NCBI GenBank assembly: GCA_013396755.1
Contig: VWZF01005807.1
Location: 1,324,870-1,388,869, forward strand
Source: Sclerurus mexicanus
Taxonomy: Eukaryota > Chordata > Aves > Passeriformes > Furnariidae
Direction: 5' to 3'
DNA: 64,000 nucleotides
Positions 38,901 through 52,919 of this stretch are shown here, in pieces. The translations under genes and the position numbers were made by a program. The stretch's first letter is position 1. Every line of letters begins with the position of its first letter. The notes below the pieces were generated by a model. It made no database searches. It was not told the origin of the DNA and saw only the letters and a list, made by a program, of their open reading frames with translations.

Positions 38901-41900
38901 TCTTAACCAAATGGGACAGAATATTCTCAACCAGGCAAATGTAGTCCTATGTAGTTGCAATTGTTCAGGTATACCCCGAAAGATAAAAAATGTATTTACA
39001 AAAAAAAAAAAAATTACAAAATAATTAACAGGTCATGCTTTCCAGTAAGTAATCCACATCTCAGAGAAAAGGCTGAGAAGCTTTTTCAAATAAATATAGA
39101 ACTTTGCAGTTGGACTTAATGTAAGGACATATAGAATCAGCCTATTCCTAGCCTAATGTTGCTCTTTATTCAGCCTGAGGCACTAATTTGAACATATTAC
39201 ATTTCAGCTTCAGATGAATACAGAAGTTTTTCACCAACTATGAGTAAAATAAAAGCTTCAGAGTCACCTACAAAAACAAGAGAAGTGCTCTTTTTAAAAG
39301 GTTTATGTGTTGTCTTCTTAATAGGAACAGTTCTAATATTTTCTATGGTAGCCAAGAATAAGAAAAATTAAAAAATTATGATTAAGCACAAATATAAACA
39401 TTTTAAGTCTAGATAAATGAGGTAGACTACATTTTCCACTTCTTAACTTCACAGATGATTTAATCTAGAATACTCTAGTGAACATAGGATTAAAAAAGCC
39501 AGTTCTATCTCTGGGAAAGCAAATATTACTTAGATTCCAGTTGCTCTTGAACTTTTAAAAAGAAAACCAAATAAATTGTATTGAGTGTGTATATAAAACT
39601 TGAGAGATGTCAAAAATATATATTCTTGAAAAACTGTTTAAGATACAAAAATTCAAACAAAAATATAATAAATTTGTACGAAAATTTCTATTTAAATAAA
39701 ACTGACAGAGTAATGAAGTACATAATATCTTATAGGTCTAGAAGTAAAAGAGTAGGCTTCAATGGAACTGTTTACCAGGTTAGTAATTTCTGGTAGAATT
39801 ATTCTTTCATAAAGCAATAAATTGAAAAGAATCTATATAATAAAGTTTATATATGTAAATATTGTTATGAAATATGTCATTCTAGCTGCTGTTATTGCGT
39901 GTTGACATAAGACCTGACCATTTTAAAGTATTTTCTCTGCAATATTGATTTGCATGTATATTAGATTTTTGCTTTGGATTTTTCTCCTAATCATGGGCAA
40001 CATTGCAGGGATATTTTTTTTCTGAATTATTAAGTACCTTTTCATTGTACTTGACACCTTCAGATAAGTAGTAGATCATGACCCAATCCACTGAAGAGTT
40101 ACAAATCATAACAGCAACACTTATAATAATTTCTGAGTCATGTTCTCAGGATAATAGTGTGGCAGAGTTAAGAATCTAGTGTCGTGTAAAAAACTGAATG
40201 TTAAAAAAGAATACACAAGCAGATCTTCTATAAATTTTCATTATATTAACATGCTAGTATAATATATTCTGGCCAAAGAGGCCAATGATATTTCTATAAT
40301 TCCTTAAATCAGCCTTGATACTTGCTTGTGAATAAACATCGAAATAGATAAGTACTTTCAACAATGAGTCGCTGAATATTCACTAAGGAAGGTAGGTCAG
40401 GTCTAATTCTCCAATTAATTCCACACTAAATTCCCAGCTTGGCTTATGGCAGTCTTATATGCAGAATCCAAAGAATGGTAATTGTATTTCGCACCTAGTT
40501 AATATTATGGTTGTGAGAACTAAATACAAGGTTTAATTCATTGATGCATAATTTAGAACAAATTGGGCTTTACTTTCTTTGTCACCACTCATATGAAGGA
40601 AAAGTGGTGTAAGACTTAAAGAAAGCAATAACAGAGTAAGAAAAAACAGCAAATTTAGTTACAATTAATATAGAATGGTCAAATTATGCTTCTGTGGATG
40701 CAGGTGGGAAAGGAAATTGTCAGAAATGTGCTCCTATCTAGAAACTAAATAAATGCAGAGCTTAAAAGTGTGGAATGAAGTCTGGATGTTATTTAATCAA
40801 GTTTAATACTTGGATTGCAAATCACTGATTTATTTGCCTTCTCACCTTCAATGTCATGACCTAGCATATGTCTGTCCTCTTCTTAAAAGCTGATATTTAA
40901 AATATTAGTTGTTGGATTCAAGTTTATCCTTCTCAGTTAAAATTTCATGCCTTTACAAATATCAAAATTCAGAGACTACAGTAAGGCTAGCACCATATAT
41001 ATTTTTTCTTTGCTATTTTGTAACTATATTTCCTGTTATTTTATTAAAAAATTACACTTTTTAAAATTTCACTCTGTGAAATTAGATTCATCAGTCAGGT
41101 AAGGAAATGCAGAGTTAAAAATATGATAGGCAGTGTTCCTTTATTTTGTAACATCACAGAATAGCAATTTTAAAATCCCATTCCAGTCTTCAAGTATAAA
41201 TATTTTGAACATATCACAGCACCTAATTAGACATAATAGGGGTTTTGCTGTATAGCTTTGTGAAGGCAATCAAAATGCCTGCCATTGCACGCTGGAAATA
41301 TTAATTTTTTAGATCTCATTTAGTTTAAAAATTGCACTGTTTGCTTTCATAAATTTCAAAGTCTAAATGCTTAGGAGAATAATTTTCCAGATACTTCTTT
41401 TGTTTCTTTGTTTCTGTTTCAGTTCACGAATCTGTCAGCTTTGGATTTTACTGACAAACTGCAACAGGTTGAGACATACTTTAGCTGGGACACTTTTTAG
41501 TTGAACCTGTAGATATTCCTCCAAAAGCATATTTACTACAGGAAATAAAGTTTAGTAGATACTGAATTCTGACTGAGTAAACAGCAAAAACTGAGTTATT
41601 AAGTTTTTCAGAATTTTCAGGGAAACATTAAGGTTTCTTCACACTGTACTTACTACAGTTAACTACTCAGTATATTGCTGAAAACATCTCTCCTCTTAAG
41701 AAAACAAGTTGTTTCTTTTCCTGTTCATAGTTGATTTTCTAGTCTCAGCTGCCCAGTAACTGTATGAGGACTAGCAAAGCCAAGCTGTTTACAGTGTCAT
41801 GAAAATAAAAACAACTCATCAAAAGATGGGTAGAACAAATTAGTCCCTCAGTGCCAGAATTGTTTTCTACAAATTGAGAAAGATCTGATTCCTCCAGTTT

Positions 41901-43249
41901 ATTTGTTCAGATAAATAATAACCTTTCTTATTTTTAATGTAATACTCTTACAGTAAAATACTCCCTTTCTGAATGTATTACTCTCTTCTCAGAAAACAAC
42001 AGAACACTAGAATCATGTGAAGCATTAAATCCAAGAGGATTTCTTCTTTTCTTGTGCCTTAAACTAGTTTTGCCAAATTATTGAAGATGAGGTACAGGAA
42101 GAAAATCTGTGAGGCCCTTGTGTCCTTTCTCTTCTCTTAGCAAACTGTCCTGAAAGAGCTAACAGGATTACTCTTGAGTGCAGTTTGCTTCATAATTCTT
42201 CAAGTGTCAGCTGAAAATAATTATTTTCTCATGTAGGAACAGGAAAAGCTCATTCTATAACGTTTTAATAAAAACATCATCTATGTTTTGAGTGTATCTA
42301 GGTGGATGTTTATTATCTAGTGGACACAGATAACAGAAAATCACAAAATTATGTTCTCTAATGTCAATAAAACTGCAGGACATAATGGACAAAAAAACCT
42401 GTTTCATGAAGTCAAAATGAACTCTGATCTTCTAACACCCTGGTCAGTATCTTGACTGCAAAAAGATGAAGAAATATCTCAAGAGACCATGCAGAAATTG
42501 GCTGCAGCATTTAGAAAAAAACATAAGGTATATAGAGTTCAGCACCTTTGCTCTTTAAGGAGAAGGAATTCTACAGTGTGCTAATAGGATTGGAACTCTG
42601 ACATTTCAACACAGACTACGTAAAATGAGTTTAATTTTTTTCCATTAAAACAAATGACCTGGAACATTCAAAAAAGAAAAGAGAATAGTCTTGTTTCATC
42701 AATTTTCCTGGAAAATATTTTGCCTTGTGATCTTTGCAGAATGTATCCCTTAAGATTTTGATTGTGGTATTGTCATTTGCAGTTATCGTGGACTGTTCAG
42801 TGGCTTCAGTACAGGTTTTGACACAGATGTGAGATGTACTGCAATCCATTCTGTGTGATAGGAAGGCTAAAAGCAACACCTTTAGGACAACCTTTTAATC
42901 CATATGAGCAATATAAAAATCATATAGTAGTTCTGGCATCTGACCTTTGAACCAAATTTAAGTGCTTGAATTCAATGCTTGAATATTGAGTTCTTTGTAT
43001 TTGACACAGTCTACTGTAATATAAAATGAATATTTAATTATTTCCTTGGCAAAGTTGATTACGTTATTATTACTACTCATTAGAATATTTTGAAACATGG
43101 TTCAAGCATTGCCTAATGGTGAAAGAAAATACTTTATTGGTTAGAACTTTTCCAACTTGGCTTCTTAGAAAACATAAGACTTAGACTGTGGGTCTTCATA
43201 GATAGATGTCTTTGAGCACAGGTAATAGAGGCAGCCAAGAGATGCAACA
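35908..43249. other. AT-rich intronic DNA, nothing recognised
   Basis: More than 7 kb with no transposon I can recognise apart from the A-rich tract at 37643-37729 and poly-T/A runs at about 38580 and 39000. This is the longest repeat-poor stretch in the window. Confidence 0.5.
37643..37729. repeat. A-rich (CAAA)n simple repeat
   Basis: Nearly 90 bases of A with regularly spaced C (acaaacaaac units), plus CCC interruptions. Confidence 0.9.
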
Positions 43250-44390
43250 GTTTGTGCAGCAGCTTCCACAAAAGGGGGCCAGAAACTACTGAGGGCAGTA
43301 TATTGGTTTCTGTAATGGCAGCTCCAGGAAATATGGCCCTGGAAGAAAGAGGGGATCAGAAGAGCTAATAGATTTTTCAAGGATCACTTGGTTAAATGCA
43401 TCTTGATGTGCAGGAAATCAAGCAAGAAGGTAGGAGGCCTGCATGGATGGATTGAGAGCTCCTGATTAAAGTCAAACTAAAAGATGAAGCATGCAAGAGG
43501 TGGAAAATACACAAGTGACCCAGAAGAAACAGAGGTGCTGTAGGGATCAGGTTAGGAAAGCCAAACTCATTTTGAGTTGAATCTGATGGATGATTTGAAG
43601 GACAACAAGAAAGACTTCCTCAGGTCTTTAAGCGGCAAAAGGGAGACTAGGGAAAATGTAGTCAGGAAATTTTTTTCCTGATTGGGGCAGGGCGCTTGGT
43701 GAGAAAGACCACAAAAAAAGGCTGTGGTGCTCAATGCCTTCTTTGCCTCAGTCTTTGGGACTGGCTTTTAGAGTCCTAAATCCCTGAAACCAAAGGAGAA
43801 AATCTGGAACAAGGACAACTTACTCTCAATGGTGGAGGAGAATTTTAAGGAATATTTAAACAAGCTGACTGTGTACAAGCCTATGGAACCTGAAAACATG
43901 CACCTATGAGCGTGGAGGAAGCTGGCTGATGTCATGGTGAGGCCAGTGTCAATTATCTTTTAAAGGTCCTGGTGATCTGGTTTCTGAAGATTGGAAGAAA
44001 ACAAATGCTGCATGTATCTTCAAAAAGGGCAAGAAGAGTCTGCAGAGGGAAGGTGATGGAGCAGGTCTGCACCTGGGAAGGTGATGGAGCAAATAATACT
44101 TGAAGAGTTTCAATTTGTATTGACTGGGAATAACAAACAAGAATTTATGAAAGAAAAATCATTCCTGACCAACCTGACTATTGAACAGCCAGGGTTAAAG
44201 AGCTGCAATCAGCAGCATGAAGTTCAGCTAGAAGCCACTAGTGATGTTTCCCAATGGCCAGTGTGTTCATCATCTTAAGTAATGACCTGGATGATGGGAC
44301 AAAGTGCTTGCTCAGCAGTTTAGCAGATGGCAGAAACAGTGAGACAGTTCTGCTGCCATCAGAGTGAACACAACAGGCTAGAAAATGAGC
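43250..44390 (+). mobile_element. CR1 LINE central fragment (EN-RT linker and early RT)
   Basis: Sense text ggaagaaagaggggatcaga, gcaggaaatcaagcaagaag, gagagctcctgattaaagtc, aggacaacaagaaagacttc and tcaatgccttctttgcctca is the CR1 ORF2 region between endonuclease and RT. It continues to the early RT (cttgaagagtttcaatttgt, atgacctggatgatgggaca). Both the 5' part and the whole 3' end of CR1 are absent, and there are internal deletions and stops, so it is non-coding. The boundaries are approximate. Confidence 0.9.
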
Positions 44391-45126
44391 TGATAGAAGT
44401 CATCAAACATCACAGAAACTAGTATTCTCCTAAATTCATAATTTAAAAAAATCCTTGCCATCATTGGTTAAACCACAGAATACTATTCTTATGCTTAATT
44501 TAACTGGTTACCAACTCCAGTCACCAGCTTTTGTCTTTTTTTTGAGTCTTTTTTACAAGAAGACTCTTAATCAGACAATCTGATCTTTGTGCAGGTACTT
44601 ACACACCATGATTAGATTACTGCTTAGAAAAGATTAATCTTGATAAACTCTACATTTCTTATAGAATTTCCAGCAGATTTTCCTGATTTGTAGTGGCACT
44701 TTTGCAATTCTTTCTGAAGTTGTTTCGTACTATTTATCTTGTTTACACATACTGTGTCTATGTCCACCAGTTTTCATGGGTATACCATTAGATGAACTCC
44801 CTACTACCTATGACTACACATTTCTCAATTTGTTCTGTTTTGTATTTACATTTTTCAAATATCTACAAATATCAAAATAAAATTTAAAAAAAAAAAGAGA
44901 AAACACTTAAAATAGGTGCAATACTATTTTCGTGGAATGCAGCACATTGTGTGTTTATTTTATTTACTCATTAGAGGACTGGAGTTGGAGCAGTAATATA
45001 TTGATTTTACATAGTCCAAAATTATGATTTTTCCTTACATATACAGCCACAGCTATACCAAAGCAAAATTAATTCAATACTGTGGAATGCATTTGTGAAA
45101 TACTAGATTCAGAACTCACTGGATTA
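44391..45126. other. AT-rich intronic DNA, nothing recognised
   Basis: No features apart from a short A run at about 44887. Confidence 0.5.
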
Positions 45127-45440
45127 TTTCATTATTGGGTCGGAGCCAAGCACCTTGTGTGTGCTGGGGAGGGGACAGATGACAGTGCACAGGGTCAGGC
45201 AGCACAGCCCCCTAGCAGCACAGCACTCCTATGACCAGGTTCTGAGGGTTCTCTTGTGCTAGGTACTTTAGTGAAATGCTTCTGCCTTGGTTGTGTTATT
45301 CCTGTGAACCTGTTGCCAAAATACCTATTTTCTCCCTAAATTAAAAGAAATCTTGAGAAAAAGTGTGTGGCTTTTTCTCTTTATTTGAGCTCAAGGTATT
45401 AAAGAACTAAAAGGCTTTGCAAAAGTTCGGTGGGCAAACT
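45127..45440. other. Unidentified GC-richer patch, possibly LTR-derived
   Basis: tgggtcggagccaagcacct and gtgctggggaggggacagat, then gcagcacagccccctagcag, stand out from the AT-rich flanks. The patch grades into attaaaagaaatcttgagaa and a T-rich end. The composition step is like that at the LTRs in this window, but I do not recognise the family. Confidence 0.3.
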
Positions 45441-48400
45441 CTTGGAGTCTTAAATAAAAGTAATACTCCCAAATTTTGAGGCTTTGAGACCAGGGTCTTA
45501 CAGCATTTGCCCAGTGTATTGATAATTAGTGGCCAGAACTGGTTCAGCTCTTAAGGAGCAAGTGTAAAGATATCAGTGCATCTGGCATTCTGTAAAGAAG
45601 AGGCTTTAAATATGTAAACTTGTAGCATACTAATATGTGCTATAGTCAGCAGCATGGAAGATTAGTTTTGTACATAAGCCCTTCTGTCTTTGTCATGTAT
45701 GAAAAGTGTAATTTTCCTATACCTTTGCCAGTAAATTTTCCTGTTACAGGAGCAATATGAACAGGCATTCTTGTCTTGAATACCTTAAAATTCTCCAAGC
45801 AAAGTAAGCTTCCAGATTTTGTTATTGGTGTAGCTGTAACTACATTCACACCTTTTGGAAGATGAAGATGACATGAATCTCACAGTAAATCAACATTTTT
45901 ATTTTGAAGATTTTCTAACTGCAGCATTTCTTTATGCCAATGTAAGATTAATTTATGTGGAAATGGAATTGAACATCATGACAATGAAGTATGAAGAGGT
46001 TATTCAATAGGATTCAGACAGGTTCAGAGACCGCTGATAAACTTAAAAAGCCAGTTGAACTCACAACACAATACCATTTGCTAAATGCAAAGTCACTGGG
46101 GAAAAATCAGAAGGAAATGTGAATTCCACAGTCATTGTATAAATTCAGTAAAGTTCTCATTAGAAAAATAGAGAAGCCAGTGGAGACTATTTTCTGTATC
46201 AAGCCCAGTTAAAGAGTATGACAAGAAATGCAGGGAGGAAATAACATTATATTAATGCAATGAGTGTATCAGTTTTCATTGTCATTAAAAAAAAAGCAGG
46301 GGGAGGGATAAAAATCAATGAAAATGCAGGAAGAGTAGTATTTTGATTATGGGGAAAGCAAATTTCCTACAAAAAAATGTGAGCGAATTAATTGTGGCTT
46401 AATTTACAGCAAGAAATAGATGAGAATGGAACTCAAATATGAGGGACTTGACAAAAAGTATGAAATAGTGAATGAGATAGAGTAAGTTGAGGACAACTCT
46501 TTACATCCTAATGAAAGCACAAATAAGCTCTTTAGGAAGTGAAAAGCTGGAAATTTTAAAACTGATGAGATGTGTTTTGACATGCATCAGTTTTCCTGTG
46601 AAATTCACTGCATAATAATACAACTCTGTTTATGTCCTAAGGTGAGGGAGGGTTTATGCATTTGTCTAGACACCAGTTATGTATGTGTGTATGTGTATAG
46701 AAACATCCACACACCTCAACTTTCTTTGAATATGATTCTTTTTTATCCCAACAAGAATTTAATTTTCTATTTAACTTTATATTAAAAGAAGAGTATATAG
46801 ATGAAAAGCTAAAGAGTACAGTGTTGTTATAAAAACCATAGCAAATGTTTTTTTGACAATGTAAACCTGTGTGTTTTGGATTTAAGAATATTTAAAAACT
46901 TATAGAGATTAGAATACAAAGTAAAGCTGACTCCCAAACTACATATATTATACAGCACATTATCCCCTAATTTTTTTGTGTGAACACTGACACAACTTCC
47001 CCCATGTTGTTACTGGTTACATTCTAGTATAAGTTAACTGAGCTATATGGATCATGACTTCAATTTAATATCCACATTAATATTCTTGAAAAATTATAAC
47101 TGGATCATGTGATTGAATAGAAAGCATTTATAAGGAAGATGATTAAAAACGTCGGAGAACGAATTCATAGAATGTCCTGAAGGAAAAGATGAAGCTCAGA
47201 CTTCATATGGTGGAAAAATTTTGTAAGAGTTAGTAGGGCTTTCTAATTATTTTCTCTTTTATGTTAAAAAATACCAACAAACCAAAACCCAAAGTGCAGG
47301 AACACTTTCTGCGAACACTGAGAGGAAACATATTCAATCTCATTGATATAGTTTTTAAGTCAAATAAGGTTTTAACTAATGACTTTTCTGAAATAGAGCA
47401 AAATATTTCTGCAAAGGAAGTGGAAACTTTGCATTGTTTTAAATGAAAGATAGACTTTTCAACAAGAAAAAATAAACCAGTTCTCTGAAATTTAATGATC
47501 TACTGTTTTCTGACTTTCTGATGAGTTCAAATTGTGTGAAATGGAGTGGAAAAAAAAAGACATTGACTTAGGAATAGAATTGGATTTAGCTTGAAATTTG
47601 TCAGAACAATGCTCATTTGAGATCTTGGATTCACAGAATGGAATTAGTGAGCTCACTTTCTTGTAACAAATGGTGCTTAGCTGTCACTTATCTTCAAGAG
47701 CCTTCTAAGCTTAACTGAAGATACAGTGAGATAGAGAATTCATCAATTCCTTTAACTGGGTTAAAAATTTCCTTCTTATTTAAATATTTCCTTCTTCAAC
47801 TTTCATGCTTTACATTTTGTTTTACTTTTCTCCAGTAGATAAAAGAATCCTTACATATATCCAACATTATTTTCCTTTGAAGGTATCTGTTTATTTCTTC
47901 TTTTGATAGGATAAAATTGATGAAGCAGCTAAATTTCTCACTCTCAGTTACTTACTCAAACCTTTGAATGTGTGTTTTGATTCTGTGCTGGTTCGTCAAG
48001 TTTCTGGCTAGTGAAAAATTGTGTATTTTCTTCTACATAATTGACAAAATAGCTATAAAAATCAGACTTCTTTCCCTTTCCTGTGGAACTCCTGTAGAAG
48101 GAATTGCATTCAATGAAATCCTCCTTAGGTTGACAATAATTTGAGATCCATCAGGTATCCACTTTATTATGTGGTTTACTGCTATTCTAAAGAGCTAATT
48201 CATGATCAGAATGTTATGAGATACTAAATCAAACAGTATACAGAAATCTGTGATGATCACATCATACACAGGTTATTCTGTGAAGCAAACACTCTTCTCA
48301 AGGAATGAAATTAAGTTTATTTGACAAGACTTGTTTTTCTTAGAGACATGTGGAGTGGCATTAATTTTATTCCTGTTTGTTAATCCTTTATTAACCAAAT

Positions 48401-48537
48401 CTCAAACTGGTTCTTCCATTTTCACTTTGAATATACAAGTTCATTTGCTGGCTGTGTTTTGGAAAACCTTTCTATTTTTTGCTACTGATAGACAAAGCAT
48501 GCTTTTATCTTTTCTCATTTTCTCCTCCATTTTTTAG
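45441..48537. other. AT-rich intronic DNA, nothing recognised
   Basis: End of the exon B-C intron. A long pyrimidine-rich stretch before exon C (48510-48537) serves as its acceptor tract. Confidence 0.5.
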
Positions 48538-48700
48538 GAGTTACAGTGCTTGAAGGGCCTATTTATGCAGTGGGAGGACATGATGGTTGGAGTTATTTGA
48601 ACACAGTTGAGAGGTGGGACCCTCAAAGTCAGCAGTGGACATTTGTGGCAAGTATGTCAATTGCCAGAAGCACTGTTGGAGTAGCAGCATTAAATGGCAA
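48538..48700 (+). CDS. KLHL1: KLHL1 internal exon C: kelch blade 3 and entry to 4
   Basis: Third KLHL1 exon in the window, 163 bases. The acceptor is strong, with a long pyrimidine tract ending ttttttag, and the donor is close to consensus (AA|gtgagt). It enters at phase 1, completing glycine as g|ga, and leaves at phase 2 inside a lysine codon that the next exon completes. It encodes VTVLEGPIYAVGGHDGWSYL, then NTVERWDPQSQQWTF and the strand VASMSIARSTVGVAALNGK. This is one full kelch repeat with GG, the Y/W pair and WDP. The residues QSQQWTF and SIARS fit KLHL1 and differ from my recollection of KLHL4. No damage is seen. The flanking introns are 14,000 and 12,966 bases. Confidence 0.96.
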
Positions 48701-51700
48701 GTGAGTAGGGTATGCTTACAAAATTGAAACACTTTTCTTAGAGGGATGAGTAGCTGATACACAGTAATAAACAACTTTTAACATATTGAAATTCAGGGTG
48801 CCTTTCAAAATAAATGTTGTCACATTTGTGCACGCCCTCCTACATCTCATGGCTCATACATTGATTTGGAAGAAGTATGTTTTTATACACATTATATGAT
48901 TTTTGTATAATATTTATATCAAATGCTTAGGAATATAGACCTTAAATTTCAATGTGTATGGTATAAACCAATTAAGGATAAATTGTAGTTGACTTGTGTT
49001 GTATATGTCGATTCCTTTGGTTTTTTACTTATTTTAGACTTTTATGTTCAGAAAGCATGAGTTGTGCTCTGTAAGTGCCCACTTTTCTCAAGTAACTGTA
49101 GAGGAAACCTAAGGACTCTGTCTCAGATCCTGACTTCTGTGGCTGTGATATTTAAGCAGGGAATATGCATCCCACTATAGAAAACTGAACATAATAAGGC
49201 ACAGTCAGTAAAGAGTCCACTGGGAATAGTGGTAGCAATGGAGTAAAACTTCTGGAGTATTGTTTTCCTCACTTTATTGCTACTGAACAAAAGGATGTGA
49301 AACAGCTGCATTTGTGGAATAGAATGAGACAGTAAATGCTGAGAACACTAAAAAAGATTGGATAAAAATTATATAGGAAAAAAAGGACTTACTAAAGCTA
49401 TTGTGTTTCATGATATACTGTGCTATTAGATATTTCAAGAACACACTGAATTTTGCCAACTCCATTTTTTTCCAGCTGAAAATCACTCAGTTTTGATTAT
49501 ACAATTGTAAAAACCTTTCAGAAATCCTTTATATTAGGTTTTGCTTATCACACCTAACATACAGACCTGAGATAAGTGGGCTGAATTGATTTCTGGGATT
49601 GTCAAACTCTTTCCATTGACTGTAAACCAATGGAAATACAATAAAAATCAAAGAAGATTAATTTAGCCCACAAACAACTGTATTAGAATAGGACATTGTT
49701 ACCTTTCTGTAACAGCAGCAGGAGACCTGGCAGAATACCCATAATCCCATCCTTATGACAATTTTTGTTTGTGTTTGAGTTTTTTTTAATTTATCTCAAA
49801 GTAGTTAAAATTACAGGCTTTAAAAGTCTTAATTTTGTGAGTTGGTCATATTATAGTTGTGTCCTTTTAGAAGAATAACTCTGGATTAAATAGGCTTTAT
49901 TTGATCCATTCATAATTAATAGTTTATTATTTAATTCACAGTATCATAGACTCAGGTGATCTACTTCTTATCCATGACATTAGGAGTTCGTTTTGTGTTG
50001 TGAAATAATTTGAAATCCAATTAAGCTTAATTGTCATTGCTTTGTCTTATTAAGTCACAGTGACATTGGAATGTTCCAGACTAGATCAAATGGACAAAGC
50101 TGCTTTAATAATTCTGTTACTCTAAAACAATCAGGTTTTAATAGTGTATGAACCATGAAGCAAACTAGCACAAACAAGATCTAGGCAAATAACCTTGCAA
50201 ATATTGATCTATAATCATGAAGACTACATAGAATTTTGTATTATATATTTGTATATATTCCAGGTACGTTGCTTTTGCACAACTGGCCCCGTATCTAAGG
50301 CTTCCCAGTTAATAGATACTCAATTGAACTTTGCATGACTGATACCATTTTTAATTTAAAAGACATGTTATATGTGTCCCAGAAAAGTAGAACCGGCACC
50401 ACTGAAAACTGAAAGGCAGTGATGTCACTGAAACAAATGGAAATAAAATATTGATTTTTGTTTTTTTGTATCTGAATAACCATCTTTAAAAATTATTCCA
50501 TATGCCAAGAACTGAAACTTGAAAGCATATGTAAGGACAAAACCTTTCAACTCTCTGGTGCTATTCTTTCTACACTGCTGTTCCACACAACTGACATATG
50601 CTGTATTCCTCAGGATATTTGAAATGACTATTTCAATGAGCAACAAGATTTTGGTTTGTCATTCAGCAAAGGACAATCTATTTTAGTATGGAAGTTCAGA
50701 GTTTTTCCCTGGTTATTCCTTATGTTTCCTTTCTTCTGCACCAAATTAAATAAGTATGAAATGCATTAGACTGAAGTGATGAGTTATAAAATATTCTACA
50801 TATGTATCTCTCACACTGCTTTGGCACTTTACATAAAACAGATACTGTATGCTAAATATCTCATGCACTTCTTAAAAAACTTGAAAAAATATAGTTCTTT
50901 TTGTGTTTTAATGCAGGAGACTATTGCATTTGTCTTCTTCCATTTCTCTATGCTTGACTTAATTTTTTTCCATTTAAAGTAATTTTAAGCAGAAAAATGA
51001 AAATTGTACTTTCCTATCAGCTTAGGATGCAAATAAATAAAAAAAAATAAAACTTCTATATTCAGATCTCCTTAGCTTCTGAGTGATATGATTGGTTTAT
51101 AAGTAACCACATTTTAGTTCCCAGTGTGTCGAAGTGGTTTTGAAGTTCCCTTGTGTAGACTATGCAAGTAAATTCGTTCTATGTACCACTAATGATGTAT
51201 ACTGAGAGTTTTAGAGATTCCATCTCCTTCAGCCTCAGGCTTTTCTTATAGTCAAACAGTTAATTTGATGTCTTTATCAAATTTTAACATTCTTCGGAAG
51301 GTGCTGTAGGACTATCTGCTGTAGTATTTCATGGGATGAAACATGGTCAGTAGTTTCTCCTGATCTGGAAACAGCACCATCCTTTCCACCTCGTTACTGT
51401 TAACAACCAGTTGTACAGACTAGAAGAGAGTGCATGAACTTTCTCACATTGGCAATAAATGTGTGTGTTAAAACATTAAATGTGAAATGGAGATTTACAC
51501 TTTGGAAAAACTGGGAAAGGATGGTGCTTTTTATATGCAGATAACAAGTCAAAAGTTGGGATGATTTATTTGAATTGTTCTATGGGGCTGACATAAGTGG
51601 TGTGTAACTAGTATGTAATATTGACTACATAAGACTAGTATTCTACAGTTTTCAGCAGATAATGCTGAAGCAATAATACTCTTCTACATGTAAGTTAGAA

Positions 51701-52919
51701 GAACCAAGTAACCAAAAGTATGAAAAATCTCTATCTTTTCCAGAAACTTTTTTAAATTGTCACCTACTATTTCAAGATTATCTTCATTTCTTTATTTTTA
51801 AACTCAAGATAAAAAAGGTCTAGTTGACATTTTCAATCCAACAAGTACTAATCCTTTCAGTAATTTAAAATGTAGCTGCCTCCAAGACTACCATAGCTAT
51901 TTATTAGCCTTCTGTTAAAAACCCTCTAATACACAAAAAATACATTCCCTAAGAACACTAAACGTTTACAATAATTTAAATTAATTTTAAAACATATTTT
52001 GTGCTAATTATGTAACTAAGTAAAAATGGGTTTAAGGTTACACAACTTCCACAAAAAACCCTCAAAGACATTCTCAGTATCCTATAGATTTATGTTATTC
52101 CAACTATTTGTGATATCACAATAACTGAAATTTTTCTAGGTTGTCCTATAATTTGGCCATAAAAACTGCATTACAAAAAGTGTTCCTCAATTTCTACTTG
52201 TATGTTTGAAATTATCAACATTCTTTTGAAGCAACTGTAGCTTTCATGGCCAAAAGTCTGGCCCTTTACTTTTGATGTCTTTAACAAATATTGATAAATC
52301 TGTGTTACAGAAGGACAAATACTCAGCTTTTGATACAATCTGCAGATTGACTTTAAATGGTAGAACATCTCAGCAGTATCTTAAGTTGCAAAAATAATGA
52401 CTGCCACACACACTGGCAAACAGTTCAATCTCATGGTAACATCTTGGAGTTCCTGCCCTTTATTGATTGCCACATTCTCAAAGATGTGCTATTGTGAACT
52501 TTCTATTTCCACCTGCTGTTGTTGGTTTTATTAGATATCACACACTATGGTTTGTCTATAATAGATGACAAAAAACCAAGGAATTGCTTAGTCTTAACTT
52601 TAAAAAACAGAACTGATTTAGGTACTCTTTCAAATAATCTTTTATTGGAGAAAAAAAAAAAAGTTTTGCAAGTATTTTATAAATATTCCCTATATTCCCT
52701 TAGCAAGGAGAAATGCTGCAAGAGAATATTATTCCCCATCAATATGTATCTGACTTATATCTGATTCTTTCAAGAAAGAAGAAGCAATATATTTTTATTA
52801 TCATTAGTATTAGTATTTCTATGACAATTATTTTTACAGTCTCCTTCTGCATTTAAGCACTGTACAATAAGGGAAAGAAAGGGAATTATGTAAACTTTCA
52901 GTTCCTTTTGCATTATTAT
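48701..52919. other. AT-rich intronic DNA, nothing recognised
   Basis: More than 4 kb without recognised repeats or conserved frames. Confidence 0.5.

Larger units (their letters stand above)
34538..48537 (+). other. KLHL1: KLHL1 intron between exons B and C (14,000 bases)
   Basis: GT-AG intron joining phase 1 ends. It contains a probable solo LTR (35360-35907) in sense orientation, an A-rich tract near 37.7 kb, a CR1 piece (43250-44390, +) and a GC-richer unidentified patch near 45.2 kb. The rest is AT-rich DNA without recognisable features. Confidence 0.9.
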
